DNA from: Argonema galeatum A003/A1
GTDB taxonomy: Bacteria; Cyanobacteriota; Cyanobacteriia; Cyanobacteriales; Aerosakkonemataceae
NCBI RefSeq assembly: GCF_023333595.1
Contig: NZ_JAIQZM010000006.1
Coordinates: forward strand, 158,620 to 222,619
DNA: 64,000 nt
Reading direction: 5' to 3'
In this document: in pieces, positions 16,530 to 25,763 of the stretch
Position numbering within the stretch: position 1 is the first letter of the stretch
Layout of the letters: each line of letters begins with the position of its first letter
Translations under genes and position numbers: made by a program
Notes under the pieces: generated by a model
Seen by the model: the letters and a program-made list of their open reading frames with translations, nothing else
Told to the model about the DNA's origin: nothing
The model's database searches: none

Positions 16530-17726
16530 CTAGCCTTTTTCATTGCTCGATCGATCGCGAACTCCTAACCCCTGAAAGCGAATTTCTCTCCATAGGGATT
16601 GGTATTCTTGGAGAGTCTTTTGGGAAAGGGAAAGCAGGAATTCGCTGTTTTGCACAATTTCTGCTGTTGGCAATACCACCCGATTTCTGTCTGTATTGGC
16701 AAATTCAACTAGGTTTTTGCCAGCTAAAATGGGCGAGGCTGCTTGGGTAAAACGAGATAGTAAACGCGCAGTATCCGGTTGCCAACAGAAATCAATCCAC
16801 TGTTGGAGTAAATCGGGGCTAGTATTGGCACCGGCGGGGCGTACCCACAAGTCTGTCCACAGTGCGGTGCCAGACTGGGGAACGACGGCTGCAATGTTAC
16901 GATAACGCTGCATGACTGGCAGAACGTCGGTAGACCAACCAACTGCTAGATAGGTATCTCCCAATATCAAAGGTTGCAGGTAGGCATCGGAACTGTAGAA
17001 TTTGACTTGCTGGTGTAGCGCTAGGAGTTCCTGTTTTAAGTTGGGAATTTTGTCTAGTCGATCGCTATTGTAGGAATGACCGAGTTTTTTTAAGGTTAAG
17101 CCGATTACTTCACGCGGTTGGTCGAGTAAAGAAATGCTAGAGCTAAATTCCGTTCGCCATAGATCGGCCCAATCAGTCGGCGGCTTCCAGCCATTCGACT
17201 CAAATTTATCCCGACGATAGGCAATTACCGTGCTACCCCAGCGGTAGGGTGCGCCCCAAATTTTTCCTTTCGGGTCTGGTTTGCCTTGGTCATTGCGCCT
17301 TACCAGTTCTTGCCAGCGTTGCGGCAGTTGCGGCCATCGATCGAGCTGTTTTGGGTCTAGGGGTTGAATCAGCTTTTTTGCGATCGCCTGGGTCAACCAG
17401 TAATCACCCAAAGTTACCAAGTCTGCAATGGGAATCGCCCTTTCTTTCCCAAAAGGTAGAGGTATGTTTGACCACCAATTATTCGCCTTTGGTTTCTCCT
17501 GCCAATTTTGCAGTTGGGCAAATAAATCTTTAAACTGAGTTTCCGCTGCGAAATCCAACCCAGCTGATTGTTGGAGTTCTTTACGAAATTCATTTAACAG
17601 CTGGGCTGGGATCGAATCTTTCAGCAATCTGACTTTCAGAATTGCCTGTTGCTGACCGCTACACCCTGAGAGTAGCCCTGAAACAGCCAACGCACTGCTG
17701 CCAACTAAAAAAGACCGTCGTTTCAT
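16530..17726 (-). CDS. Extracellular solute-binding lipoprotein, polyamine (PotD)-like
   Basis: The 398-residue protein begins MKRRSFLVGSSALAVSGLLS followed by GCSG: a twin-arginine-like signal with a lipobox Cys, so it is an exported lipoprotein. The body has the periplasmic binding-protein fold with WWSNIPLPFGKERAIPIADL, IWGAPYRWGSTVIAYRRD, and WTDLWVRPAGANTSPDLLQQ, resembling the spermidine/putrescine-binding PotD group. No permease or ATPase gene adjoins it, so it either works with a transporter elsewhere or has another role. Substrate assignment is from family resemblance only. Confidence 0.82.
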   Translation of the reverse strand: MKRRSFLVGSSALAVSGLLSGCSGQQQAILKVRLLKDSIPAQLLNEFRKELQQSAGLDFAAETQFKDLFAQLQNWQEKPKANNWWSNIPLPFGKERAIPIADLVTLGDYWLTQAIAKKLIQPLDPKQLDRWPQLPQRWQELVRRNDQGKPDPKGKIWGAPYRWGSTVIAYRRDKFESNGWKPPTDWADLWRTEFSSSISLLDQPREVIGLTLKKLGHSYNSDRLDKIPNLKQELLALHQQVKFYSSDAYLQPLILGDTYLAVGWSTDVLPVMQRYRNIAAVVPQSGTALWTDLWVRPAGANTSPDLLQQWIDFCWQPDTARLLSRFTQAASPILAGKNLVEFANTDRNRVVLPTAEIVQNSEFLLSLSQKTLQEYQSLWREIRFQGLGVRDRSSNEKG

Positions 17727-17972
17727 TTAATTTTAGATTTTGGATGCCAGGATTTTGGGCTCTCTTGTTTCTAGTATGCCAAATTATTATAGCGCTTCGC
17801 GACTGAGTGAGATCGTGTCGTTTACGCATCGGTAACCTTAAAAATTTCTGCGATCATTCTTATCTGCGTTTATCTGCCTTCATCTCTCTTCATCTGCGGT
17901 AAAAATATAACCAAAGATGACAACAGAGAATTTGACGATATCATACCAAATCCGCAAGCCTCGATCCCTTTT

Positions 17973-20900
17973 TTACTGCGATTCCATAAATGCAACGGTT
18001 GCCTTTACCGGAATTGCGATCGCAAACTCTGCACCTTGACCTAAAGTTGAGTTCACTTCTAGCGTACCAGAGTGTTTCTCCACCACGATTTGACGAGCGA
18101 TCGCCAACCCCAACCCCGTCCCTTTTCCTACTACCTTAGTAGTAAATGAATCATCAAAAATCTTCTCCCGCACCGCTTCACTCATGCCCACACCGTTATC
18201 TTTGATGTGAATTATTACTTGTTTCTGGTCTGGAGATAACGCTGTTTCGATCGTAATTTTATTGGTAATTTCGCCATAACTACACCCTTGGTTAGATTCA
18301 TCTAGAGCATCGATCGCATTAGCCAACAGATTCATAAATACTTGATTGATCTGTCCTGCATAGCATTCTACTTCTGGTAAATCACCATATTTCTTGATGA
18401 CCCGAATCTCTGGGCTTGTGTCATTAGCTTTGAGACGATGTTTGAGAATCATCAAGGTGCTTTCGATACCGTCGTGGATATTGCAGGGGACGGGCCGATC
18501 GCTATCGGCACGGGAAAAGATGCGAAGACTGGTGCTGATGCCTTTGATTCGGTTTACGCCTTCGTGCATCGAACCTACTAACTTTGGTAAGTCTTCCCGA
18601 ATGTAGTCGAGGTCGATCGCTTCAATTTCCTCTTTAATTGCTGCACTATAATTAGGATATTCTTGCTGAAATAGATCGATCAATTTAAACAAATCATTGA
18701 TGTAATCTAAAGCAAAGGTAATGTTGCCAGCCAAGAAGCCTACAGGGTTGTTGATTTCGTGGGCTACCCCAGCTACTAAATTGCCCAATGCCGACATTTT
18801 TTCACTTTGGACTATTTTTAGTTGTGCCTGTTTGAGGTCAGTAAAGGCTTGTTGGGATTCTTGATAAAGACGAGCATTTTCCAAAGAAATGGCGGCTTGG
18901 CCGCAAATAAGATTCAGCACTTCAACCCGATCGCTCGTAAATGCCCCCACCGTCAAGCTATTTTCCAGGTATAAAATTCCAATCAACTTACCTTGATTAA
19001 GAATTGGACTACAAAGAACACTTTTCGGCTGGTGCTGTTCAATGTAACTATCTCCAGCAAACTGAGGATGTAACCTAGCATCAACCAGCACAAGAGGTTT
19101 CAAACTACGTTTAACAGTATTCACCAAACTAATCGCTACATCCTGACTTGATTGTAGAGGCATTCGTGGTAATAACTCAGGTTCCTGTCCCTCTTCTACA
19201 AGGGCTGCTACTTGTAACTCAATATCTTGTTTTAGCAGTAAGACACACTTATCTGCCCCAGCGTTCGTAATTACTATTTTTAGCAGAGTAGTCAAGAGTT
19301 TATTTAGTTCAATTTCCCCAGAAATAGCTTGAGAGACTTTTAGTAGAGTAGCCAAATCTAGAACTTCAGAGACGCTACTAGAAGAACGGGTAGAAGCGAT
19401 CGTTCCCTGGGTAATAGTTCCCTTCAAGGAGGTAGAGGAACAAGATTGCTGAAGGATAGGAGCCAGGAGTTGGGGATAACGTTTTTCCAGATCGTCTACT
19501 TTAGCCTTGGCTCCCCATCGGGCATAACAGTAATATGCCTCAATCATGTAGGCTTGAGCGACTTTTTCTTTGCCCCATTCCAAGTAGAATTTGGCTGTGA
19601 GTTCGTTGGCGAGGGCTTCTTCGTTGAGGAATTGATTTTCTTTAGCGAGGGAGATGGCGCGATCGTAATAATCGATCGCATCGGGTTTATTGCCCAAAAC
19701 CCGATGCTTTTCTGCCTCAACCAAATACCATTTATGCAGATAATTCATCGGAGCATTTTGTGCCCACTGTTGCAGAGTGGTTTGATGAGTTTCCACCAGG
19801 GCGAGAATTTCAGCTTGCTCAGTTTCTGGCTGTGTGGGGAAAAGTGCTAGGTGTGTCAGGGCTGCATAGAAATGGAAAATGGGAACAAAAACAAATCCCG
19901 ATACTGCCATCAAATACGGCTTGGCTTGGGCAATATGGTCTAGGGCAGCCGTGTAATTGCCCCATAAGTAGGCAAGCAACAGTTTGTAGATGTAGAGAGC
20001 AGCGATCGCACTGAGGTCATTGTCCTGATGATGCTTAGGAATCATCACCGTTTCATCGTAGGCAGTTCCAATTAAGCAATCCGGTTGACTCGCAGTTTCC
20101 CGCAAATTCTGCACCATCTGCTGCGTCATATCCAAATAAGTCTGGGCAGAATATTGCTTTACCTGCGCCAAGGCAGCGCTGTAACCTACTATTTCTGGTT
20201 CCCAAGTGTCTAGTTCCACCCCACCGAAAAAGTTGGCATAAAAGTAAATACTTATGTTGTAGCCAGCGTATAGAAAATCGCCAGTTTCCATGCCGGCAGT
20301 ATAGCCATCTTTCAGCCTCGGTATTGTTGCCCTCAGACCTTCTTGGCGATGCTGAATAAATGCCCCAAATAGCAGCAGAATCATCGACTTGAATTCCCGC
20401 ACATTGAACCGTTCGAGCAATGAGAGCGCCAATCGCCCAAAGCCATAGCCCGTTTCGACTTCTCCCAAAAAAGCACACAGCACCATCCCGTGAATTGCAT
20501 ACCCCACCGTCGATGCGGGCGCATTCCCAAACTGGAGTGATAAACTCACCATCGTCGAGCTCAGTAGGGGTAGCAAACCCGTCTTTCCCACAAAAATTGT
20601 TGCAAACAACATACCTAACAGTTGCATGGCTGCCTGAGTTTGAGGATCGGTCATCAGAGGCAGATTAGCCAGTTCTTCAATCTGTCTGCCCTGGAGTTGG
20701 CTGGCAAGGGTTTGTAGCGCTTTGCCAATCAAGGCTTCGTCAGGTTCGGTGGGGAGTTCAACCCCCAATTGTCCCAGGGCATTTCTGCCTATTGCGATCG
20801 CTTCTAACGTCTTGCTCTGGGCTGTCTGGGCGACGATTGAAATTTCGTAAATTTTGATTTTGTCTAAAATTGTCTGTGCATTTTGTAACACCCGTGCTGC

Positions 20901-23405
20901 CATCTGTTCCATGCCATCAAATTCACCATTCAAATAAGCGGCTTCGGTAGCAGCAACATAGAGATTTAGGGTCAATTCATACTGACTCTGCCAACAGTTA
21001 GCTGTCAAGAGTTCAATCCCTGTTTGCAGATAGATATTTGCCGCCGCGTAGGCGGTAGAACTTCTTGCCTTGCGTCCGGCTTTTAAGTTCAGTTGAGCTA
21101 ATGCTTCCCGATCGCTCGGTTGGGTGATTAACTCTTCTCCTAGATTCAAATGCCCGACAATATCAAACAGTTTTTCCTCTTGCTCTATTCCTGAATAATT
21201 TTGCTGAAGTAATTGTCCGACTTTGAGATGCGTTGCTTTTTTCTGTGAATCAGGAATGAGTGAATAGGCAGCTTGTTGGACGCGATCGTGCAGAAATTTG
21301 TAATTTGCATTAGCAGCAGTTGGGTTAACAGTGGCGATATCCTCACTTTGGGTGAAGAATTTATAGACTTCGGTAGTGGGTACGAGCAAGCCTTCTTGTA
21401 ACGCTTTCCACAAATCAGCCGCCGTTTCTTCGGGTGACTTTTCTGAAACGATCGCCAAAGTAGCTAAATCAAACTGCGCTCCAATACAAGCTGCAAACTT
21501 CAACCCAGACTGAGTTGCGATCGGCAACTTCTGCAATTGCAGTGCCATAAACTCTACCACATCATCGGTAATAGCTAAAGCTCTGACTTGAGCAATATCG
21601 CATTGCCAATACCGGATATTCCAATCAAAGGTAATCAGCCCATCGTCATGTAATGCCTTAAGGAACTGTGTGGCAAAGAAGGGATTACCTTGAGTTTTTT
21701 GATAAACCAATTCTGTTAAAGGTTGAGCAAGAGGCAAATCGCAATTCAGCGTATCAGCCACCAACTGATTCATATCTGCTAAACTCAACGGTTGCAGCGT
21801 AATAGTATTCACCGTTGCCCCAGACTTAACAATCTCATCCACCGCCAACATAAACGGGTGAACGGGCGACACTTCATTATCCCGATAAGCACCCAACACC
21901 AATAAATGCCCCGTATCCTCCATCAACAGTTGTAATAACTTCAAAGATGCGCCATCCGCCCACTGCAGATCGTCCAAAAACATCACTAAGGGATGTTCGG
22001 CTGTGGTAAACACTTGCACAAATTTCTGCATCAGCAGATTGAAGCGATTCTGTGCCGCACTTCCCGACAGTTCTGGTGCAGGAGGTTGAGTGCCAATGAT
22101 TCGTTCTAATTCAGGAATTACCTCGATCAAGACTTGCCCATTGTCTCCAACTGCTGACAAAATTCTAGTTTTCCAGCTTTGTAACTGAACGTCTGATTCT
22201 GATAGCAACTGCCCCATTAAATCCCGGAAGGCTTGCACAAATGCCGAAAAAGGAATATTACGCTGAAATTGGTCGTATTTGCCTTTGATAAAATAACCGC
22301 GCTGACGAACAATCGGCTTATGAACTTCATTCACGACTGCGGTTTTGCCAATGCCCGAAAAACCTGCTACGAGCATCATTTCGGTGCTGCCCGCGCTGAC
22401 TCTTTCAAAGGCTGCTAATAAATTATCAATTTCAGTTTCTCTGCCGTATAGCTTTTCGGGGATTAGGAAACGGTCTGTAATATCCCGCGTTCCCAATGCA
22501 AATGGCTCAATGTTACCCGTTTCTTGTAATTGAGCCAGACACATCTCTAAATCGTGCTTCAGTCCTAATGCACTTTGATAGCGATTTTCTGCATTTTTCG
22601 CCATCAGTTTACTGACAATTTGCGATAAAATTAGGGGAATTTCTGGCTTGATTTGATGCACCGGAATCGGCTGTTTGGCTAAATGACAATGCACCAACTC
22701 CATTGGATCGTCTGACACAAAGGGTAACTGTCTTGTCAACAATTCATAGAAGGTTACACCGAGGGAATAAAAGTCACTCCGATAGTCAATGCCGCGATTC
22801 ATTCTTCCTGTCTGTTCTGGGGAGAGATAGGCTAATGTTCCTTCGAGGATGTTGGGATTCTGGATTTCTTGGGTTTCGCGGGGAAGCAGGGAAGAAATAC
22901 TGAAGTCAATCAGTTTGATTTGTTTGTTATCTGGGTTAATCAGGATATTGGCGGGTTTGATATCTTTATGAATAACTCGGTTTTGGTAGAGATAGTGGAG
23001 AATATCTGCTAGTTGTAGGGCTAGGTCAAGAAAGTTTTCTAAAGATAAAGATTTAGAGGGTTGGGTTTTATTAGTTGCCCCCCTGAGATAAGTGGACAGG
23101 GAGACTCCTCCAAAGTCCTCCATTATCAACGCATAGGCGTTTTTGTAAGGTGCTAAATCGAGGGGTTTAACAATACTGGGGAGGTTGAGATTTTTGGCAA
23201 TGGTATATTGGTTGCGAAACTGCACCAATTCACTGAAGTTGGGGTATTCGTTTCGCAGCAGTTTGATGACGACGGGAGTGCGTAGGCCCAACGCCTTGCC
23301 GTCTTCGCCATCGCTCTCCCGAATACCCCGATAAACTAGAGTGCGATCGCCTGCATAGAGTTGTTCTGTGATACGGTGCCCCAGCAGGTGAGTGATTGCA
23401 TCCAT
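17973..23405 (-). CDS. Ser/Thr kinase - AAA ATPase - GAF - histidine kinase hybrid
   Basis: At 1810 residues this is one of the giant sensor kinases typical of filamentous cyanobacteria. Residues 10-275 are a protein kinase domain (VVIKLL Lys, catalytic loop HKDIKPANIL, then LIDFSIS where DFG is replaced by DFS). Residues about 310-700 are an AAA/STAND-type ATPase with Walker A GFSGIGKTAVV and Walker B LVMFLDDLQWAD. A long helical, TPR-like region follows to about 1390, then a GAF domain (LKVSQAISGEIELNKLL to LICGQAAISLENARLY). The C-terminus is a histidine kinase with H-box GVAHEINNP (His about 1549), N-box NLLANAIDALDE, DNGVGMSE and GTGLGLAIA. The signal sensed is unknown and no response regulator adjoins it. 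No transmembrane segment was seen, so it is probably cytoplasmic. Confidence 0.92.
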   Translation of the reverse strand: MDAITHLLGHRITEQLYAGDRTLVYRGIRESDGEDGKALGLRTPVVIKLLRNEYPNFSELVQFRNQYTIAKNLNLPSIVKPLDLAPYKNAYALIMEDFGGVSLSTYLRGATNKTQPSKSLSLENFLDLALQLADILHYLYQNRVIHKDIKPANILINPDNKQIKLIDFSISSLLPRETQEIQNPNILEGTLAYLSPEQTGRMNRGIDYRSDFYSLGVTFYELLTRQLPFVSDDPMELVHCHLAKQPIPVHQIKPEIPLILSQIVSKLMAKNAENRYQSALGLKHDLEMCLAQLQETGNIEPFALGTRDITDRFLIPEKLYGRETEIDNLLAAFERVSAGSTEMMLVAGFSGIGKTAVVNEVHKPIVRQRGYFIKGKYDQFQRNIPFSAFVQAFRDLMGQLLSESDVQLQSWKTRILSAVGDNGQVLIEVIPELERIIGTQPPAPELSGSAAQNRFNLLMQKFVQVFTTAEHPLVMFLDDLQWADGASLKLLQLLMEDTGHLLVLGAYRDNEVSPVHPFMLAVDEIVKSGATVNTITLQPLSLADMNQLVADTLNCDLPLAQPLTELVYQKTQGNPFFATQFLKALHDDGLITFDWNIRYWQCDIAQVRALAITDDVVEFMALQLQKLPIATQSGLKFAACIGAQFDLATLAIVSEKSPEETAADLWKALQEGLLVPTTEVYKFFTQSEDIATVNPTAANANYKFLHDRVQQAAYSLIPDSQKKATHLKVGQLLQQNYSGIEQEEKLFDIVGHLNLGEELITQPSDREALAQLNLKAGRKARSSTAYAAANIYLQTGIELLTANCWQSQYELTLNLYVAATEAAYLNGEFDGMEQMAARVLQNAQTILDKIKIYEISIVAQTAQSKTLEAIAIGRNALGQLGVELPTEPDEALIGKALQTLASQLQGRQIEELANLPLMTDPQTQAAMQLLGMLFATIFVGKTGLLPLLSSTMVSLSLQFGNAPASTVGYAIHGMVLCAFLGEVETGYGFGRLALSLLERFNVREFKSMILLLFGAFIQHRQEGLRATIPRLKDGYTAGMETGDFLYAGYNISIYFYANFFGGVELDTWEPEIVGYSAALAQVKQYSAQTYLDMTQQMVQNLRETASQPDCLIGTAYDETVMIPKHHQDNDLSAIAALYIYKLLLAYLWGNYTAALDHIAQAKPYLMAVSGFVFVPIFHFYAALTHLALFPTQPETEQAEILALVETHQTTLQQWAQNAPMNYLHKWYLVEAEKHRVLGNKPDAIDYYDRAISLAKENQFLNEEALANELTAKFYLEWGKEKVAQAYMIEAYYCYARWGAKAKVDDLEKRYPQLLAPILQQSCSSTSLKGTITQGTIASTRSSSSVSEVLDLATLLKVSQAISGEIELNKLLTTLLKIVITNAGADKCVLLLKQDIELQVAALVEEGQEPELLPRMPLQSSQDVAISLVNTVKRSLKPLVLVDARLHPQFAGDSYIEQHQPKSVLCSPILNQGKLIGILYLENSLTVGAFTSDRVEVLNLICGQAAISLENARLYQESQQAFTDLKQAQLKIVQSEKMSALGNLVAGVAHEINNPVGFLAGNITFALDYINDLFKLIDLFQQEYPNYSAAIKEEIEAIDLDYIREDLPKLVGSMHEGVNRIKGISTSLRIFSRADSDRPVPCNIHDGIESTLMILKHRLKANDTSPEIRVIKKYGDLPEVECYAGQINQVFMNLLANAIDALDESNQGCSYGEITNKITIETALSPDQKQVIIHIKDNGVGMSEAVREKIFDDSFTTKVVGKGTGLGLAIARQIVVEKHSGTLEVNSTLGQGAEFAIAIPVKATVAFMESQ

Positions 23406-23844
23406 TTTCCAGTCCTAACAAAAAATTTAGGTCACTACACTTCCTAGTTTACCCAGCAGACTAGGAAAAATTCCCAATTGCCTTTCCAGCCCTTTTCAGG
23501 TGGCTGAAGTACACCCAACTTACCGCCCTATCAGCGGGGCTGTTAACCTGTCCGCCCATTCTCTTACTTCTCACGAGCCATGTCAGCAGACCCAATCCCC
23601 TTCATTTTTGCAAGCATCTGCTTTGGAAAGCCTAATTTCTGCAAACAGTAACAAAAGTTACGCCATAATTGTTAACAGGGGGGGATAGTAATGTTCTCCT
23701 ATTCAGCCCAGCCATAGAGTTTGAAGTTGTTTGACCATAGATAGAACTGTTTGTTCAGCTAATCTGCTTCAAAAGTTAAATGATTCTATTGTTAGAGAAA
23801 GTTAAACTGTTGGTTGCGTAGGATGAAATAATAAATTAAGAAAA
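23406..23844. other. Intergenic region upstream of the giant kinase
   Basis: These 439 bases lie between two divergent genes and should carry both promoters. Short frames are present but none has a ribosome binding site plus recognisable product. I see no strong hairpin or repeat in it. Confidence 0.4.
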
Positions 23845-23856
23845 TTGGGGACTGGA

Positions 23857-24228
23857 ATGGAATCCATACGAAATCAAGTCGTCGCTGTGAATAATAAAGT
23901 CGATGCCCTCTACCAAATGGTGGAGCAGCTAACTAGCCAAATATCTGAGGTTGTGTCTGAAACAAGGCGGACGACGGGATCTATCACTGATTCCTCGGCT
24001 TGGAAGCTCAGTGATGGACGCTATCCCTATAAAGGGAGCAGAATGGATTCTGCACTGGCACACAAGGATGTGCTGGCAGATACCAGCTATGTAGACTCTG
24101 GTTCTCACAACCGCGAAAAAGAGTTGGCACCAGAAATTCAAATCCAGCGACTAACGGCACAACTAACAGCAGCTTACAATCGCATCGCTGCATTGGAAGA
24201 ACAGTTACTGGCTCAAAGAGTCCATTAA
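23857..24228 (+). CDS. Small coiled-coil protein, unknown function
   Basis: ATG 23857 (123 residues) is preceded by GGGGA at suitable distance; a TTG at 23845 is an alternative. Residues 1-40 (MESIRNQVVAVNNKVDALYQ, then MVEQLTSQISEV) and 95-123 (LTAQLTAAYNRIAALEEQLL) have heptad-like hydrophobic spacing, so a coiled coil at both ends with a disordered centre. No family recognised. The last 42 bases of the gene, including the stop, are duplicated downstream at 24353-24394. Confidence 0.6.
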   Translation: MESIRNQVVAVNNKVDALYQMVEQLTSQISEVVSETRRTTGSITDSSAWKLSDGRYPYKGSRMDSALAHKDVLADTSYVDSGSHNREKELAPEIQIQRLTAQLTAAYNRIAALEEQLLAQRVH

Positions 24229-24394
24229 TATCATGTCCGGTTAATCACTTATGATATCTGTAGTAGGGCCTTTGGAACGAAACCCAACCCGAACTTAAAG
24301 CTAAAGTTGGGTTTCACTCTGTTCAACCCAACCTACGGCAATAAAATTTCTTGCTGCATTGGAAGAACAGTTACTGGCTCAAAGAGTCCATTAA
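24187..24394 (+). repeat. 42-bp direct repeat flanking a palindromic insert
   Basis: Bases 24187-24228 and 24353-24394 are identical for 42 bases (GCTGCATTGG to TCCATTAA). The first copy is the end of the coiled-coil gene; the second is non-coding. The 124 bases between contain a hairpin made of AAACCCAAC and GTTGGGTTT plus a further AACCCAACC. The layout looks like a local duplication associated with a miniature repeat. Confidence 0.85.
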
Positions 24395-24424
24395 AAGGGC
24401 TGTGCAGCCTAATGTCATCCTTAA

Positions 24425-25585
24425 TTAGGCGCAGTATCGGTCTACTAATGCTTCGATGGCCTGAAGAAGTTCGGCTTGTTTCCAGCCTGCGTATAGATGA
24501 GCTGCGATCGCACAAGCACCAGCTCCCATACCTTCTTTCACGTATCCCTGTTCGTAGGCTTGCAGCTTTTCGTAACGAGAAGTGGCAAAACTCAGCTGAG
24601 TTGCCAGTAGGGGTACAGAGCCAACAATTTGCGCTAATCCAACCGTGTCGCCGCTAGGGTCTTCTACCACCCAGCGGGTAGTTCCCACCACGATTTGTTC
24701 CGGTTCCCAAACCAAGGAATATTCTTTGGCTATTGCCTGAATCAAAGCATAGACAGCCAGCATTTGCGTTCCACCGGCAAGCATGACGCCACAGGTGCGC
24801 GAAGCTGCGATCGCCATCCCAGCTACCGCCACTTGCATCGGGTCTCCCACGGCGGCGACTACTTGTAGGGGATCGATCGATTTTGGATTTTGGATTTTGG
24901 ATTTGGGATTGGGAATTTCTCTTTGAGCATCACTTTGCCACTTTCCCTCGCTCCCAAGTCTGGCATTTTCTAATCCGGTCTGCACCAGAGCCCACTTTTG
25001 GTCATGATTGCAAGTGGGATGGCTGCTGTTAACCTTCCCCGCAGCGGGAACGCCTAAGCCAGTTAAAACAGCTAGTGCGGTGGTGGTTCCCCCCACCACG
25101 CATTCCCCTAAAACTATGAAGCCGGAATCGCTTACAGCAGCTAGCTTTTCTCCCCAAATTAACCCCTCCTCCAACAAATGGCGTACCGTTTCCAGTGGGA
25201 GGGCGTTACCCGAACTCAGACAGCGAGCTGCCCTACCCCCTAGATCGATCGTCGGTACAGACGGCGGCTGGGGCAAACCAGCATTAAACAGATAGAGTGG
25301 CAGTGAAAGCGCTTCAACTACCGCACGGGAAATCAGTACCGGCGAGGCACCCGCGTGTAGGGGTGGTAAGGGATATTTAGGCTTAGGTACAGGGCCACTG
25401 TACAAAAATTCTGCATCTGCTAGAGCAGTAAATTGGCGGTCTAGGGGAGTGCGTCCGGCAGCAGAAATACCAGGGATCGAGCCGGTTTCTGTAAATCCCA
25501 ACACGCAAGCAAAAACTGGCTGGCGACCTCTATATTGCCGCAGCCACTCGTTTCCCTTCTCTACCTGCGTGTAAATTTCAATCAT
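24425..25585 (-). CDS. cobT: Nicotinate mononucleotide-dependent phosphoribosyltransferase CobT, cyanobacterial/archaeal type
   Basis: The 386-residue protein resembles the cyanobacterial/archaeal CobT-like group that activates the lower-ligand base for cobamide assembly. Landmarks: FACVLGFTETGSIPGISAAG, LPPLHAGASPVLISRAVVEA, DLGGRAARCLSSGNALP, LGECVVGGTTTALAVLTGLG, and AAVGDPMQVAVAGMAIAASR. Between the LVQTGLENARL and VVAAVGDPMQ blocks lies an extra stretch of about 25 residues containing NPKSKIQNPKS, encoded by a heptameric repeat of the ATTTTGG type at 24880-24925. It is followed, in transcription direction, by nothing close; DUF2232 lies upstream on the same strand with a heptamer array between. 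Confidence 0.85.
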   Translation of the reverse strand: MIEIYTQVEKGNEWLRQYRGRQPVFACVLGFTETGSIPGISAAGRTPLDRQFTALADAEFLYSGPVPKPKYPLPPLHAGASPVLISRAVVEALSLPLYLFNAGLPQPPSVPTIDLGGRAARCLSSGNALPLETVRHLLEEGLIWGEKLAAVSDSGFIVLGECVVGGTTTALAVLTGLGVPAAGKVNSSHPTCNHDQKWALVQTGLENARLGSEGKWQSDAQREIPNPKSKIQNPKSIDPLQVVAAVGDPMQVAVAGMAIAASRTCGVMLAGGTQMLAVYALIQAIAKEYSLVWEPEQIVVGTTRWVVEDPSGDTVGLAQIVGSVPLLATQLSFATSRYEKLQAYEQGYVKEGMGAGACAIAAHLYAGWKQAELLQAIEALVDRYCA

Positions 25586-25643
25586 TGCCTAAATTTAGGG
25601 GCTAGAAAAGTCAAAAGTCAAAAGTCAAAAAATAATTAATTAC

Positions 25644-25749
25644 CACTGACAACTGACAACTGACCACTGACAACTGACCACTGACAACTGACAACTGACC
25701 ACTGACAACTGACAACTGACCACTGACCACTGACCACTGACTAATGACC
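25644..25749. repeat. Heptameric tandem array (AACTGAC/CACTGAC)
   Basis: About 15 units of ACTGACA or ACTGACC fill the gap between the DUF2232 stop and the cobT start, preceded by AAAGTCA units at 25610-25630. The cobT upstream signals must lie within or next to the array. A similar array is at 57172-57215 before dnaN. Confidence 0.9.
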
Positions 25750-25763
25750 AATTTTCTTTTGAC

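Noticed and set aside
25644..25749. Possible CRISPR-like or iteron array
   Set aside because: Seven-base units without spacers; a short tandem repeat of the type common in cyanobacteria.
25586..25763. Possible cobalamin riboswitch in front of cobT
   Set aside because: The leader is only heptamer arrays; the B12-box GCCACTG and the folded core are not seen.
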